DNA of 64,000 bases from Clostridium_AD sp964467165 (GCA_964467165.1 CAYXOL010000024.1:7652-71651); one strand, 5' to 3'. Positions 54,223 to 63,462 are shown, counted from the stretch's first letter. Notes: a model not told the origin generated them from the letters alone. A program made the numbers and translations.

Positions 54223-54681
54223 ATGCAAAGAGTGCTCTTAGTTAATGACTGTAAATTTGAAAATTTTATTATGAGGGACATGCTTATAAATTTAGGTTAT
54301 GAGGTTATAATAAGTAACGAATCTAATGCAGTTAGTGATGCGGGAAAGTTAAAATGTAGCCTTGTTATAGCAAATTTTATTATTAAAGAAAAAACAGGTG
54401 ATGAGATATTAAAGCAGATAAAACACATTCATCCTGAAACAAAGTGTATTTTATCCTCCAGTAATGATATTAAATTAGTGGATTTTAATAATGCCATAGA
54501 TGGAGTTATAAACACTCCAATAACTAAAGAAAAATTAGAAAGAATCATAAAAGGAGTTGGACAAGCATTAGTTAATCACAATAAGCAAATAAGATCTTCA
54601 TTTTGTATATATTGTGGTGGAAAAATAGATGTTAATGAGTCACTTGCAAAATTTTGTAAATTTTGTGGGGGAAAGATATAG
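54223..54681 (+). CDS. degenerate response-regulator receiver fused to a zinc ribbon
   Basis: 152 residues. Residues 3-115 follow the CheY fold (VLLVNDCKFENFIMRDML, VIIS, LVIANFII), but the phospho-acceptor Asp position reads Asn51 (IAN) and the usual KP motif reads TP (INTPIT). The C-terminus has two CxxC pairs, CIYCGGKI and CKFCGGKI, forming a zinc ribbon. A phosphorylation-independent binding module is likely. AGGAG 7 bases before the ATG. The gap 53853-54222 upstream holds only short unsupported ORFs. Confidence 0.8.
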   Translation: MQRVLLVNDCKFENFIMRDMLINLGYEVIISNESNAVSDAGKLKCSLVIANFIIKEKTGDEILKQIKHIHPETKCILSSSNDIKLVDFNNAIDGVINTPITKEKLERIIKGVGQALVNHNKQIRSSFCIYCGGKIDVNESLAKFCKFCGGKI

Positions 54682-54690
54682 ATTTTAATT

Positions 54691-54762
54691 AATGAGTATA
54701 TGAATAATTAAAAGGGATAACAGTTATTAATTGTTAGCATTTTTAATAATCATATACTCATT
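54691..54762 (+). terminator. long hairpin after the receiver-zinc ribbon gene
   Basis: AATGAGTATATGA (54691-54703) pairs with TCATATACTCATT (54750-54762), followed by ATTTATTTG. The large inner loop itself contains a TAACA..TGTTA pairing. Probable terminator with an unusually long apex. Confidence 0.55.
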
Positions 54763-54952
54763 ATTTATTTGTACTAATGTAGCATAATCAAGTGCTAACG
54801 TGTAAACAATATTTAATGCCCATTTATCATTAAAAATTGAAGGGATATATATATAAGTGCAGAATATATTTAATATGCAGAAAATAAAAACAATAGTAAT
54901 ATTTATAGTAGCTAAATAACAGAATATTGATAAAAAAGAGGAGGGTACATAT

Positions 54953-56980
54953 ATGATTAATAATTTAGAAATTGAACAGGCTATGAGTATAAAAATAGAT
55001 GGTGAATTACCAAGTATGCCTGAATTTGTATCGGGAATAAGAAGAGCTCCGGATAGAGGATTTACACTTTCTAAAGAGCAAACAGAGCTTGCTCTTAAAA
55101 ATGCACTTAGGTATATTCCAGAAAAATATCATGAAGTGTTGGCACCGGAGTTTATGGAGGAATTAACTACAAAAGGAAGAATATATGGATACCGTTTTAG
55201 GCCACAAGGAAGAATTTATGGAAAATCTATAAATGAATATAGTGGTAATTGTTTAGAAGGCAAAGCTTTTCAAGTAATGATCGATAATAATTTAGATTCA
55301 GACATAGCATTATATCCTTATGAATTAGTAACCTATGGTGAAACGGGACAAGTGTGCCAAAATTGGATGCAGTACTTACTTATAAAAAAATATTTAGAAA
55401 ATTTAACTGAGAATCAAACACTTGTACTAGAGTCAGGACATCCACTGGGACTTTTTAAATCATCACCTGGAGCGCCACGAGTTATTATAACTAATGGACT
55501 TATGATAGGAATGTTTGATAATACAAAGGATTGGCATGTAGCAACTCAGCTTGGAGTTGCAAACTATGGACAAATGACTGCAGGGGGATGGATGTACATA
55601 GGACCTCAAGGCATAGTACATGGCACATTTAACACCTTACTTAATGCAGGAAGATTAAAACTTGGAATACCAGATGACGGAGATTTAAGAGGTAGAACAT
55701 TTATAACTTCTGGACTTGGTGGAATGAGTGGAGCTCAACCTAAAGCTATAGAAATTGCAAATGGCATTGGAATTATAGCAGAAGTTGATTATTCAAGAAT
55801 TAAAACAAGGCTTGATCAAGGCTGGGTAAATATTGCCTCAGATAATCTCCAAGATATATTTAAAATAGTAGAAGAAAAAATAGAGAAAAAAGAGTCTATA
55901 TCTATTGCTTATCACGGAAATATAGTGGATCTACTTCAATATGTAGTAGATAAAAATATAAAGATAGATTTATTATCAGACCAAACCTCATGTCATGCAC
56001 CTTATGAGGGGGGATACGCACCACAAGGGGTTACATTTGAAGAACGAACTAGGTTATTAAAAGAAGATAGAGTTAAATTTACACAGTTAGTTGATAAAAC
56101 CTTGATTAAACATTTTGAATTAATTAAGCTAATGGTAGATAAAGGGACATATTTCTTTGATTATGGTAATTCCTTTATGAAAGCTGTTTATGATGCAGGT
56201 GCTACAGAGATATCTAAAAATGGTGTGGATGAGAAGGATGGATTTATATTTCCATCTTATGTAGAAGATATAATGGGACCAATGCTTTTTGACTATGGAT
56301 ATGGACCTTTTAGATGGGTTTGTTTAAGTGGTGAGCATAAAGATTTAGTGAAAACTGATAAGGCAGCTATGGGATGTATTGATCCAAATAGACGTGGTCA
56401 GGACAGAGATAACTATATTTGGATACGAGATGCAGAAAAGAATAAATTAGTAGTTGGAACCCAGGCTAGAATACTTTATCAAGATGCACAAGGCCGAATT
56501 GATATTGCCTTGAAGTTTAATGATATGGTTAGAACCGGTGAAGTTGGACCTATAATGCTTGGTCGCGATCATCATGATGTAAGTGGAACTGATTCTCCAT
56601 TTAGAGAAACTTCTAATATAAAAGATGGTAGTAATGTAATGGCAGATATGGCAGTTCAATGTTTTGCAGGAAATGCTGCTAGAGGTATGAGTTTAATTGC
56701 TCTTCATAATGGTGGAGGGGTAGGCATAGGGAAATCTATTAATGGTGGCTTTGGGCTTGTACTTGATGGCAGTGATAGAATAGATAGTATAATAAGGTCC
56801 TCAATAGCTTGGGATGTTATGGGTGGAGTGGCTAGGCGTGCTTGGGCTAGAAATCCACACTCAATTGAAACCAGTATAGATTACAACAAGAAAAATGCTA
56901 ACGTGGATCATATCACATTGCCATACCTTACTGATGATGCAATTATTTCAAAAGTAATTGATGGGGTTTTTAATAAATAG
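54953..56980 (+). CDS. hutU: urocanate hydratase
   Basis: 675 residues, the longer clostridial form. Converts urocanate to imidazolonepropionate in histidine breakdown, with NAD+ as electrophile. Family blocks: YGETGQVCQNWMQY, LVLESGHPLGLFKSSPGAPRV, FITSGLGGMSGAQPKA, DQTSCHAPYEGGY and IALHNGGGVGIGKSINGGFG. GAGGAGG before the ATG. No hutH, hutI or formiminoglutamate gene is next to it, so it is encoded apart from the rest of the pathway. Confidence 0.96.
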   Translation: MINNLEIEQAMSIKIDGELPSMPEFVSGIRRAPDRGFTLSKEQTELALKNALRYIPEKYHEVLAPEFMEELTTKGRIYGYRFRPQGRIYGKSINEYSGNCLEGKAFQVMIDNNLDSDIALYPYELVTYGETGQVCQNWMQYLLIKKYLENLTENQTLVLESGHPLGLFKSSPGAPRVIITNGLMIGMFDNTKDWHVATQLGVANYGQMTAGGWMYIGPQGIVHGTFNTLLNAGRLKLGIPDDGDLRGRTFITSGLGGMSGAQPKAIEIANGIGIIAEVDYSRIKTRLDQGWVNIASDNLQDIFKIVEEKIEKKESISIAYHGNIVDLLQYVVDKNIKIDLLSDQTSCHAPYEGGYAPQGVTFEERTRLLKEDRVKFTQLVDKTLIKHFELIKLMVDKGTYFFDYGNSFMKAVYDAGATEISKNGVDEKDGFIFPSYVEDIMGPMLFDYGYGPFRWVCLSGEHKDLVKTDKAAMGCIDPNRRGQDRDNYIWIRDAEKNKLVVGTQARILYQDAQGRIDIALKFNDMVRTGEVGPIMLGRDHHDVSGTDSPFRETSNIKDGSNVMADMAVQCFAGNAARGMSLIALHNGGGVGIGKSINGGFGLVLDGSDRIDSIIRSSIAWDVMGGVARRAWARNPHSIETSIDYNKKNANVDHITLPYLTDDAIISKVIDGVFNK

Positions 56981-56993
56981 TAAAAAAATATAG

Positions 56994-57030
56994 AAAAGGT
57001 GTTAGTTAATTTAAACTAATACCTTTTTTT
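56994..57030 (+). terminator. terminator of hutU
   Basis: AAAAGGTGTTAGTT pairs with AACTAATACCTTTT and runs into seven T. Confidence 0.88.
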
Positions 57031-57148
57031 ATATCGTTAATTAATAGTTTTTTAATTTTATGAAAATTGCAAAAAATAAGTTGTGAAAAATATTATTTAA
57101 ATGAAAATTTTAACATATAGAAAATGTGTTAAATAAAACACATTCTAG

Positions 57149-57177
57149 TTGATACACTAATATAAGTGGGGTATAAT
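57149..57177 (+). promoter_or_regulatory. sigma-A promoter of the propeller-like gene
   Basis: TTGATA (57149-57154), 17-base spacer, TATAAT (57172-57177). Confidence 0.7.
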
Positions 57178-57238
57178 AGTCTGTGTTTCGATGATTTAAA
57201 AAAGTAATTATTCTTATGAATGGAAGAGGAGTTAAATT

Positions 57239-58351
57239 ATGACTATACATAATAAAAAAATAAAAAGAATCTTCAATCTATTCATTATTGCTTTATGTTT
57301 ATGTTTAAGCATAATAGCTCTACGGGCAGGTTCAATTAAAATATATAAGCTAATTAAAAACACAAGCGAAGATAAAAAGATTACACCAGATAAGAATAAT
57401 GAAGTAGATAGTGAAAATCAAACTATAACCAATAGAAAAATAACAAAGATAATATTTCAAAAGAATGATAATATTTATCTTTATGATGATATAAATCAAC
57501 AAATTAAATCTATAGGGGATAATTCGAAATTAAAGGATTTGCTCAGACTTTCTCCAGATAAAACAAAAATAGCATTTAGGTATTATAATCAAGGTAAAGC
57601 AATATATCCTCCACATATAATTATTTATGATATTAAAACCCAGGTAATTACAGATGTTGTCATAGGTGACAAAGATGTGCAACAGGTTATTGATTTGAAA
57701 TGGATAGATGATGTGAATATTTTGGTTACGGGACACATTAATCCATCATCGTCAGGCTATGGAGTGTATAATATAGAAAGTAAGCTCCAGTTAATATCTT
57801 GTGTGGGGACCATAAGAGATATTACTATAAACAATAAAAATATTCTTTATAGCAATACACCACATATATTTCCAACACCAAGAGCTAATCTATACCTTAA
57901 CGGTAATAAGATTTTTGAGTCTAGTAAAGATAAAGAAAAAATATATGATGCTGTAATATCTAAGGATGGTAAAATGATTGCATTTAGAAGTTCAGTGGAA
58001 AATCAATTGAATTCAGAGGAGGGGGTAAGTGCTTATCTTAATATAGCTGAAATTAATAGTGATAATAAATCAATAAGCAATTTAAAGAATATAATCATAA
58101 GTAGTGACACAACTGGAGACATGAAGTTTGATGATAAAAATAACATAAGTATTGTAGGTAGTGAATTTATATACAAGTTAAAAAATGATAAACTCATAAA
58201 GATGGAGAATTCTAATCCGAAGAAAGAGGAGATATCCCCGCAGCAACTTAAAAAGTTCAAAGAAGTTTTGGCTAAACAATTTCCAGAAGAAGTTATTTTA
58301 GACGGGACATTACTGGAGGATATTGATTTGTATGATATGGAAGCTTTTTAA
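57239..58351 (+). CDS. membrane-anchored protein with TolB-like beta-propeller features
   Basis: 370 residues. One N-terminal membrane helix (about 11-30), a charged linker, then repeated strands with propeller-like turns: NIYLYDDINQQIKSIGD, LSPDKTKIAFRYY, IIIYDIKTQ, LKWIDDVNILVTG, ISKDGKMIAFRSS. These resemble TolB/WD40-like blades, so an extracytoplasmic binding or sensor role is possible. No catalytic motif seen. GAGGAG before the ATG. Single gene with its own promoter. Confidence 0.7.
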   Translation: MTIHNKKIKRIFNLFIIALCLCLSIIALRAGSIKIYKLIKNTSEDKKITPDKNNEVDSENQTITNRKITKIIFQKNDNIYLYDDINQQIKSIGDNSKLKDLLRLSPDKTKIAFRYYNQGKAIYPPHIIIYDIKTQVITDVVIGDKDVQQVIDLKWIDDVNILVTGHINPSSSGYGVYNIESKLQLISCVGTIRDITINNKNILYSNTPHIFPTPRANLYLNGNKIFESSKDKEKIYDAVISKDGKMIAFRSSVENQLNSEEGVSAYLNIAEINSDNKSISNLKNIIISSDTTGDMKFDDKNNISIVGSEFIYKLKNDKLIKMENSNPKKEEISPQQLKKFKEVLAKQFPEEVILDGTLLEDIDLYDMEAF

Positions 58352-58488
58352 ATTGTAAGAATTAGATCTAGAGTAAACAGTACAGTTTGTTTTTATGTGG
58401 TATATATAAAAATATTGTTAACAAATATTTAAAAATTTGGTATAATAACCTCAAGAGTTTTGGAAAAAATTATGGAAGAAGGTTTATT

Positions 58489-58908
58489 ATGAAAAAGAAT
58501 AATAATTATAAATCTCAAAACACAAAAGCTCATGTAAAGGCTAAGCCAAAATCTATACCAAAATCTATTGGTAGCAAATTAGCCATGTTAATGGGTGTTA
58601 TCGTACCAATAGCTGCTTTGATAGGCTACTCAATGAATATGAACTTTTTTTCTATTGCAAGAATTCTGTCAGCTTTTGTTTTGATTATAAGTATAGCTGC
58701 TTATTTAAAGAATGAAGTTATTTATCCCAACCCTAAAGCAATGCAACATGACAATAGCTTAACTACTAAAAAAATTGCAGTAGGAAAAAAAAATATAAAA
58801 AATTCTTATTTTTCCCTAAATAAAGGAACGGTTCAAGTGGTATTATCTATTATAATAATTATATTATGCACTTATTTAGGACAAGCTATTTATACAACAG
58901 TTAGATAA
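58489..58908 (+). CDS. small membrane protein, three helices, unknown function
   Basis: 139 residues. A basic Asn/Lys-rich N-terminus (1-30), then hydrophobic stretches at about 35-57 (LAMLMGVIVPIAALIGY), 62-82 (ARILSAFVLIISIAAYL) and 115-135 (VQVVLSIIIIILCTYLG). Start 58489 follows GAAGAAGG; the ATG at 58397 has no ribosome site. No family recognised. A hairpin (58938-58990) follows. Confidence 0.65.
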   Translation: MKKNNNYKSQNTKAHVKAKPKSIPKSIGSKLAMLMGVIVPIAALIGYSMNMNFFSIARILSAFVLIISIAAYLKNEVIYPNPKAMQHDNSLTTKKIAVGKKNIKNSYFSLNKGTVQVVLSIIIIILCTYLGQAIYTTVR

Positions 58909-58937
58909 TTAAAAACACACATACAGATTTTTTATTT

Positions 58938-58990
58938 AGGCATCTCAATGAATAGGCTAGCACAATACTAGTTATATTTTTGAGATGCCT
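58938..58990 (+). other. hairpin after the small membrane protein gene
   Basis: AGGCATCTCAA (58938-58948) pairs with TTGAGATGCCT (58980-58990). The 31-base loop contains a further CTAG-based pairing. No T-run follows directly; possible terminator or structured RNA. Confidence 0.45.
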
Positions 58991-59198
58991 AATATACTTT
59001 CTAGGGAATGAATAATTGAAATTTGTTTTTTTTGAAAACCATTTGTTTTATTATGTGTTTTATGACAATTTAAAGAGGATACACTAATTATTAAAAAAAT
59101 TAATGTGATTATAAAAAAGGTGATATAATGATTATATGATAACATTTACTAGTATGGAAAAAAATGAAAAATTAATACGAATTCATAGGAGGGCAACT

Positions 59199-59486
59199 AT
59201 GCTTGATGAACCATATGCAATTACTGAAATAGAAAAAGAAAATATTCTTAAAAATTATATTGTAAATGATAAAATAATTAAGATTCCAAGAGCTGAAAAG
59301 AAAAAGATGGTTATTCTTAAGTATTTGTCACAAAAGTTTCAGAAAAACAAGAGATATACAGAAAAAGAAGTAAATGAAATTATAAAATCTATCCATGAAG
59401 ATTATGCAGCCCTTCGTAGATACTTAATTCAATATGGATTTATGGATAGAGAAGATAACGGTAGTGCTTATTGGATAATTGACTAA
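59199..59486 (+). CDS. DUF2087 family protein
   Basis: 95 residues with the family pattern IIKIPRAEKKKMVILKYLSQKF, RYTEKEVNEII, DYAALRRYLIQYGFMDR and YWIID. The basic, helical pattern suggests nucleic-acid binding; in other proteins this domain is fused to transcription regulators or methyltransferases. Start 59199 is chosen for AGGAGGG 5 bases upstream. The following acetyltransferase gene begins 14 bases after the stop, so the two form an operon. Confidence 0.8.
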   Translation: MLDEPYAITEIEKENILKNYIVNDKIIKIPRAEKKKMVILKYLSQKFQKNKRYTEKEVNEIIKSIHEDYAALRRYLIQYGFMDREDNGSAYWIID

Positions 59487-59500
59487 AAGGGGATGAATTA

Positions 59501-60394
59501 ATGGAGATTAAACAATTTAGCATACTGTCGTCTTCTCAAAAAAAAGAGCTCTTTAAGTTCATAAAAAGTAAGGATTCAACTTATAATAAAACATATATAG
59601 AGATGAGTAAAATATATGAAAGTGATGTTTTTAATGATGGGAATACTGTTTTTATACTATTTAGTAAAGGACAAATAAAAGGTAGTATAGCTTTAATAAC
59701 AAAGGAAATTAGAATTAAAGGAGAGGCGTTTATTACTGATGTGTATGTTGAAATAGAAAACAGGGAAATAATTTTAAAGTTCTTCATGGAAAGAATAGTT
59801 GAATATTGTAATATATGTAGAGCTAGAAGTATAAAAATTGGTGTTTGTAAAAATGAAAAGCATCTTATTCCTTATATTAAAAAAATGGAATTTAATCATA
59901 TTTATAATGCGGTAATTATGAGATATACAGTAGAAAAAGATAGAATTGTCAAATTAAACAAGAACATTGAACTTCAGTCACTTTGTATTTTAAATTCACG
60001 TAAATACATGGATATTCACAACGAAGCCTTTAAAAACAGTCCCAATGGATCAACTATAGATGAGGTAGAAGTGAAAGATTATATAGTTCAATATGCCGGC
60101 TATGAAGATTTCATTGGGATATGTTTTTTTGAAAAGAAATCTTGTGGTATATATGAACTTTCTAGTGATGGAAATATTGGATGGATTAATTCAATAGCTA
60201 TTTCTCCTATTTATCAGAATAGAGGTCTAGGTAAGTCTTTAATAGTGAAATGCATTAATAAGCTATATGAGAAAAATTTAGATGAAATTAAACTTTTAGT
60301 AATTACGTCTAATAAAGTTGCCATAAATATGTATAAGGATAATGGATTTGAGCAGGAAAGTGTATTTTCTTATTGGTTTGAGAAAAAGAATTAG
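59501..60394 (+). CDS. GNAT-family N-acetyltransferase, probably two GNAT-like halves
   Basis: 297 residues. The C-terminal half has the acetyl-CoA signature AISPIYQNRGLGKSLIVKC (about 229-247) and INMYKDNGFEQES. The N-terminal half (VFILFSKGQIKGSIALI, AFITDVYVEIENREIILKFFMERIVEYC) resembles a second, degenerate GNAT domain lacking the glycine-rich loop. Substrate unknown. Co-transcribed with the DUF2087 gene. Confidence 0.82.
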   Translation: MEIKQFSILSSSQKKELFKFIKSKDSTYNKTYIEMSKIYESDVFNDGNTVFILFSKGQIKGSIALITKEIRIKGEAFITDVYVEIENREIILKFFMERIVEYCNICRARSIKIGVCKNEKHLIPYIKKMEFNHIYNAVIMRYTVEKDRIVKLNKNIELQSLCILNSRKYMDIHNEAFKNSPNGSTIDEVEVKDYIVQYAGYEDFIGICFFEKKSCGIYELSSDGNIGWINSIAISPIYQNRGLGKSLIVKCINKLYEKNLDEIKLLVITSNKVAINMYKDNGFEQESVFSYWFEKKN

Positions 60395-60533
60395 GAATAA
60401 TGGAGTTAGATGTAAATGTTTTTTTAATAAAGTGCTTTTATCATTGTAAAATGATGAAGATAATGTGTATAATTGTAATTAGGCTGTTTGTGCTAAAAAT
60501 GTAACTATATTAAAACTCGAAGGGAGGGTTATC

Positions 60534-61163
60534 ATGTTACAGTGGTGGAATGGTATTGGGAGTTTTGAAAAAATATTTTGGGTTATTGCATTTCCATCCA
60601 CAGCAGTATTTATTTTGCAGATAATCATGACTCTTATTGGGCTAGGAGATCATGGAGATATGATTAGTGATATCCAAGACTCCATGCACGAAATACCGGG
60701 GGATTCAATAGATTTAGATGTGAATGACAGTGTTGGGGAATTTTTAGATGTTAAGTACAAGTTTAAGTTAGTTACTATAAGAAGTGTAGTAGTATTTTTT
60801 ACTATATTTTCTTGGTCAGGAATTGTGGCCACCACATCAGGGATAGGAAAGATAGCCGCGGTTATAATAGCCCTCGTTTCAGGGCTTGTCATGATGTATA
60901 TAATAGCATATATATATTATTTCTTAAGCAAATTTGTAGAGGATGGAACTATGAATGTAATGAATGCTATTAATAAAGAAGGCACAGTTTATTTATCCAT
61001 TCCAAAAACAAGAGAAGACATTGGTAAAGTAGAAGTGGTAGTTCAAGGTGCATTAAGATTACTTGATGCGGTAACTGATGGAGATGTCATACCTACAGGA
61101 AGTAAGGTAGTAATTATTAATATCGTTGAAGATCAGCTTTTGCTGGTGGAAAAAATAAATTAA
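60534..61163 (+). CDS. NfeD/YuaF-like membrane protein, flotillin partner
   Basis: 209 residues. Three membrane segments (about 15-35, 80-102, 105-130) and a C-terminal OB-fold-like domain (KEGTVYLSIPKTREDIGKVEVVVQGALRLLDAVTDGDVIPTGSKV). This is the architecture of Bacillus YuaF, encoded upstream of the flotillin YuaG, as here (20-base gap). It probably works in membrane microdomains. AGGGAGGG before the ATG. Confidence 0.85.
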   Translation: MLQWWNGIGSFEKIFWVIAFPSTAVFILQIIMTLIGLGDHGDMISDIQDSMHEIPGDSIDLDVNDSVGEFLDVKYKFKLVTIRSVVVFFTIFSWSGIVATTSGIGKIAAVIIALVSGLVMMYIIAYIYYFLSKFVEDGTMNVMNAINKEGTVYLSIPKTREDIGKVEVVVQGALRLLDAVTDGDVIPTGSKVVIINIVEDQLLLVEKIN

Positions 61164-61182
61164 AATTTAAGGGGGAAAATTT

Positions 61183-62598
61183 ATGGAAGCAATCATTTTA
61201 CCGAGTATTATTGTTGTAGCAATTTTTATAACTGTAATTGCAGTGTTCGCTAGGTACAAGAAATGTCCGTCAGACAAAATTCTTGTTGTATATGGTATGA
61301 CAGGAAAAGGAAAAGATGGAGAGTCAAGATCAGCTAAATGTATACATGGTGGAGCAGCATTCATATGGCCTGTAATACAAAGTTATAAATTTTTAGATTT
61401 AACACCAATATCTATAGAGGTTAATTTAACAAATGCACTCAGTAAACAAAACATTAGAGTAGATGTGCCTTCTAGATTTACAGTAGGTATTTCTACAGAG
61501 TCATCAATTATGCCTAATGCAGCTGAGAGACTACTAGGACTACCTCAGAAGGAAATTCAAGAATTGGCTAAAGATATAATATTTGGTCAATTAAGACTTG
61601 TTGTTGCTACTATGGATATTGAAGAAATAAATTCAGATAGAGATAAATTCTTATTGAACGTTGCTTCTAATGTAGAAGCTGAACTTAAGAAAATAGGTTT
61701 AAAACTAATAAATGTTAATGTTACTGATATTAGAGATGAATCTGGATATATTGAAGCTCTTGGTAAAGAAGCAGCAGCTAAAGCTATTAATGATGCTAAG
61801 AAAACTGTTGCTGAAAAGAATCGCGATGGTGCTATAGGTGAGGCTAATGCCAAGCAAGATGAAAGAGTTAGGGTATCAGAAGCTAATGCTAAGGCAATAG
61901 AAGGTGAAAACATAGCTAAGATAACCGTTGCTAATTCTGATGCTGAAAAAATGGAAAGACAAGCCGAAGCTAATAGAAGATCAAATGCATCACAAAAGGT
62001 TCAAGCGGCTAAAGCTCTGGAAGAGGCATATGTTGCAGAGCAATTAGCAGAAAAAGCCCGTGCAGATAGAGAAAGAGCTACAAAGGAAGCGGATGTTATA
62101 GTTCACGCTGAAATTGAAAAGAGAAAAGTTGAAATCGATGCAGAAGCAAAAGCGGAGACGATAAGAAGAATTGCAAAAGGGGAAGCAGATGCAACGCTAT
62201 CTAAAATGCAATCAGAAGCTAAAGGTAATATGGAAATATTAACAAAACAAGCAGAGGGCTTTCAAAAAATCGTTGAAGCGGCTGGTAGTGCAGAAAATGC
62301 AGTAATGCTTATGATGACTGAAAAAATTGAGCAGCTTGTTAAATTGCAAGTTGAAGCTATTAAAAACATTAAAATTGATAAAATTACTGTTTGGGATACA
62401 ATGGGTGGAAGTGGCAATGGAACACCAACCACAGCTAATTTTCTATCAGGCATGTTAAAATCAGTTCCACCACTTGAAGATGTGTTCAAAACAGCTGGGA
62501 TGGAACTTCCAAAGTATCTTAAAGGGAATTTTAATAGAGAAAATGATAACGAAAATAAAAGTGAAAATGATTCAGAGGTGGAAATAATAGAAAAATAA
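61183..62598 (+). CDS. floT: flotillin
   Basis: 471 residues. N-terminal membrane hairpin (about 4-22), SPFH/PHB domain (CPSDKILVVYG, KCIHGGAAFIWPVIQ, NALSKQNIRVDVPSRFTVGI), then a long Ala/Glu-rich coiled coil (about 215-395) and an acidic tail. Scaffold for functional membrane microdomains. Downstream of its YuaF-like partner; GGGGG before the ATG. Confidence 0.95.
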   Translation: MEAIILPSIIVVAIFITVIAVFARYKKCPSDKILVVYGMTGKGKDGESRSAKCIHGGAAFIWPVIQSYKFLDLTPISIEVNLTNALSKQNIRVDVPSRFTVGISTESSIMPNAAERLLGLPQKEIQELAKDIIFGQLRLVVATMDIEEINSDRDKFLLNVASNVEAELKKIGLKLINVNVTDIRDESGYIEALGKEAAAKAINDAKKTVAEKNRDGAIGEANAKQDERVRVSEANAKAIEGENIAKITVANSDAEKMERQAEANRRSNASQKVQAAKALEEAYVAEQLAEKARADRERATKEADVIVHAEIEKRKVEIDAEAKAETIRRIAKGEADATLSKMQSEAKGNMEILTKQAEGFQKIVEAAGSAENAVMLMMTEKIEQLVKLQVEAIKNIKIDKITVWDTMGGSGNGTPTTANFLSGMLKSVPPLEDVFKTAGMELPKYLKGNFNRENDNENKSENDSEVEIIEK

Positions 62599-62610
62599 AA
62601 TATTAAAAAT

Positions 62611-62656
62611 AATTTTCTGAAAAGGTATTGTATTTGGATTATTTTCAGATTATAAT
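62611..62656 (+). promoter_or_regulatory. sigma-A promoter of the lysine fermentation operon, with CodY-like box
   Basis: TTGTAT (62628-62633), 17-base spacer, TATAAT (62651-62656), 40 bases before the riboswitch. AATTTTCTGAAAAGG (62611-62625) matches the CodY motif AATTTTCWGAAAATT in 13 of 15 positions and abuts the -35 box. Confidence 0.65.
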
Positions 62657-62695
62657 ATATTTTATAGTCATTAAAAATAAAATTTAATAATTTAA

Positions 62696-62955
62696 CATAA
62701 ATAGAGGTGCAGATAAAGAGGTAATTTTTGAGTGCTAAGGATATGAACATCCAATATCAAAGATGAAGTATTTATTTGCCGAAAGAGTATATTGGTTCGT
62801 CGATATATTCTTGGGGATAGGGAGTAATATTTCTACCACTGCCATAAGAGTTTTTATGGAGAGCTATTTATGTAATGGAAAAGTGATTTTTTCATTGCAT
62901 TAATAGCGTATGTATTTTTGTTTATTAAGGCACTGATAATTCGGTGTCTTTTTTT
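62696..62955 (+). promoter_or_regulatory. lysine riboswitch (L box) with terminator, upstream of kal
   Basis: Aptamer 62696-62872: P1 CATAAATAG / CTATTTATG and the conserved blocks AGAGGTGC, GAGTGC, TGCCGAAAG, CTTGGGGATAG, CACTGCCATAAGAG and ATGGAGAGCTAT, in the order seen in the B. subtilis lysC leader. Downstream is a terminator, AAGGCACTGA / TCGGTGTCTT plus T-run (62927-62955). The 3' strand of P1 (62864-62882) can instead pair with 62888-62906, and 62896-62905 can pair with 62923-62932, which includes the terminator's 5' arm. On paper lysine binding would therefore prevent termination. Confidence 0.9.
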
Positions 62956-63081
62956 CTGCGAAAAATAAACCCGCATTAGAAGAAACATAAAAAAATACAT
63001 TTGCAATAATGAGGGGTTACTTTTAATAAATACATAAGTATTACAAGCTGTATAACTACAAAAAATGAGGAGGAATTTAAA

Positions 63082-63462
63082 ATGAAATCTTTAATCAGAT
63101 TAAGAATGAGTGCCCACGATGCACATTATGGTGGTAACTTAGTGGACGGAGCAAGAATGCTTCAATTATTTGGGGATGTGGCTACAGAACTTTTAATTAT
63201 TAATGATGGCGATGAGGGATTATTTAAGGCATATGATGCAGTAGAATTCTTAGCACCAGTTTATGCAGGGGATTTTATAGAGGCTGTTGGGGAAATAGTC
63301 AGTGTAGGAAATTCTTCAAGAAAAATGATTTTTGAAGCAAGAAAAGTTATAGTTCCAAGACCAGAGATTAATGATTCAGCTTGTGACGTTTTAGATGAGC
63401 CAATTGTGGTTTGTAGGGCAAGTGGTACTTGCGTAGTGCTAAAAGATAGACAAAGGAAATAA
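63082..63462 (+). CDS. kal: 3-aminobutyryl-CoA ammonia-lyase
   Basis: 126-residue hotdog-fold enzyme of the lysine fermentation pathway; removes ammonia from L-3-aminobutyryl-CoA to give crotonyl-CoA. Family marks: RLRMSAHDAHYGGNLVDGARMLQLFGDVATEL and FLAPVYAGDFIEAVGEI. GAGGAGG before the ATG. First gene after the lysine riboswitch; kce follows at 63 bases, confirming the pathway. Confidence 0.93.
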   Translation: MKSLIRLRMSAHDAHYGGNLVDGARMLQLFGDVATELLIINDGDEGLFKAYDAVEFLAPVYAGDFIEAVGEIVSVGNSSRKMIFEARKVIVPRPEINDSACDVLDEPIVVCRASGTCVVLKDRQRK

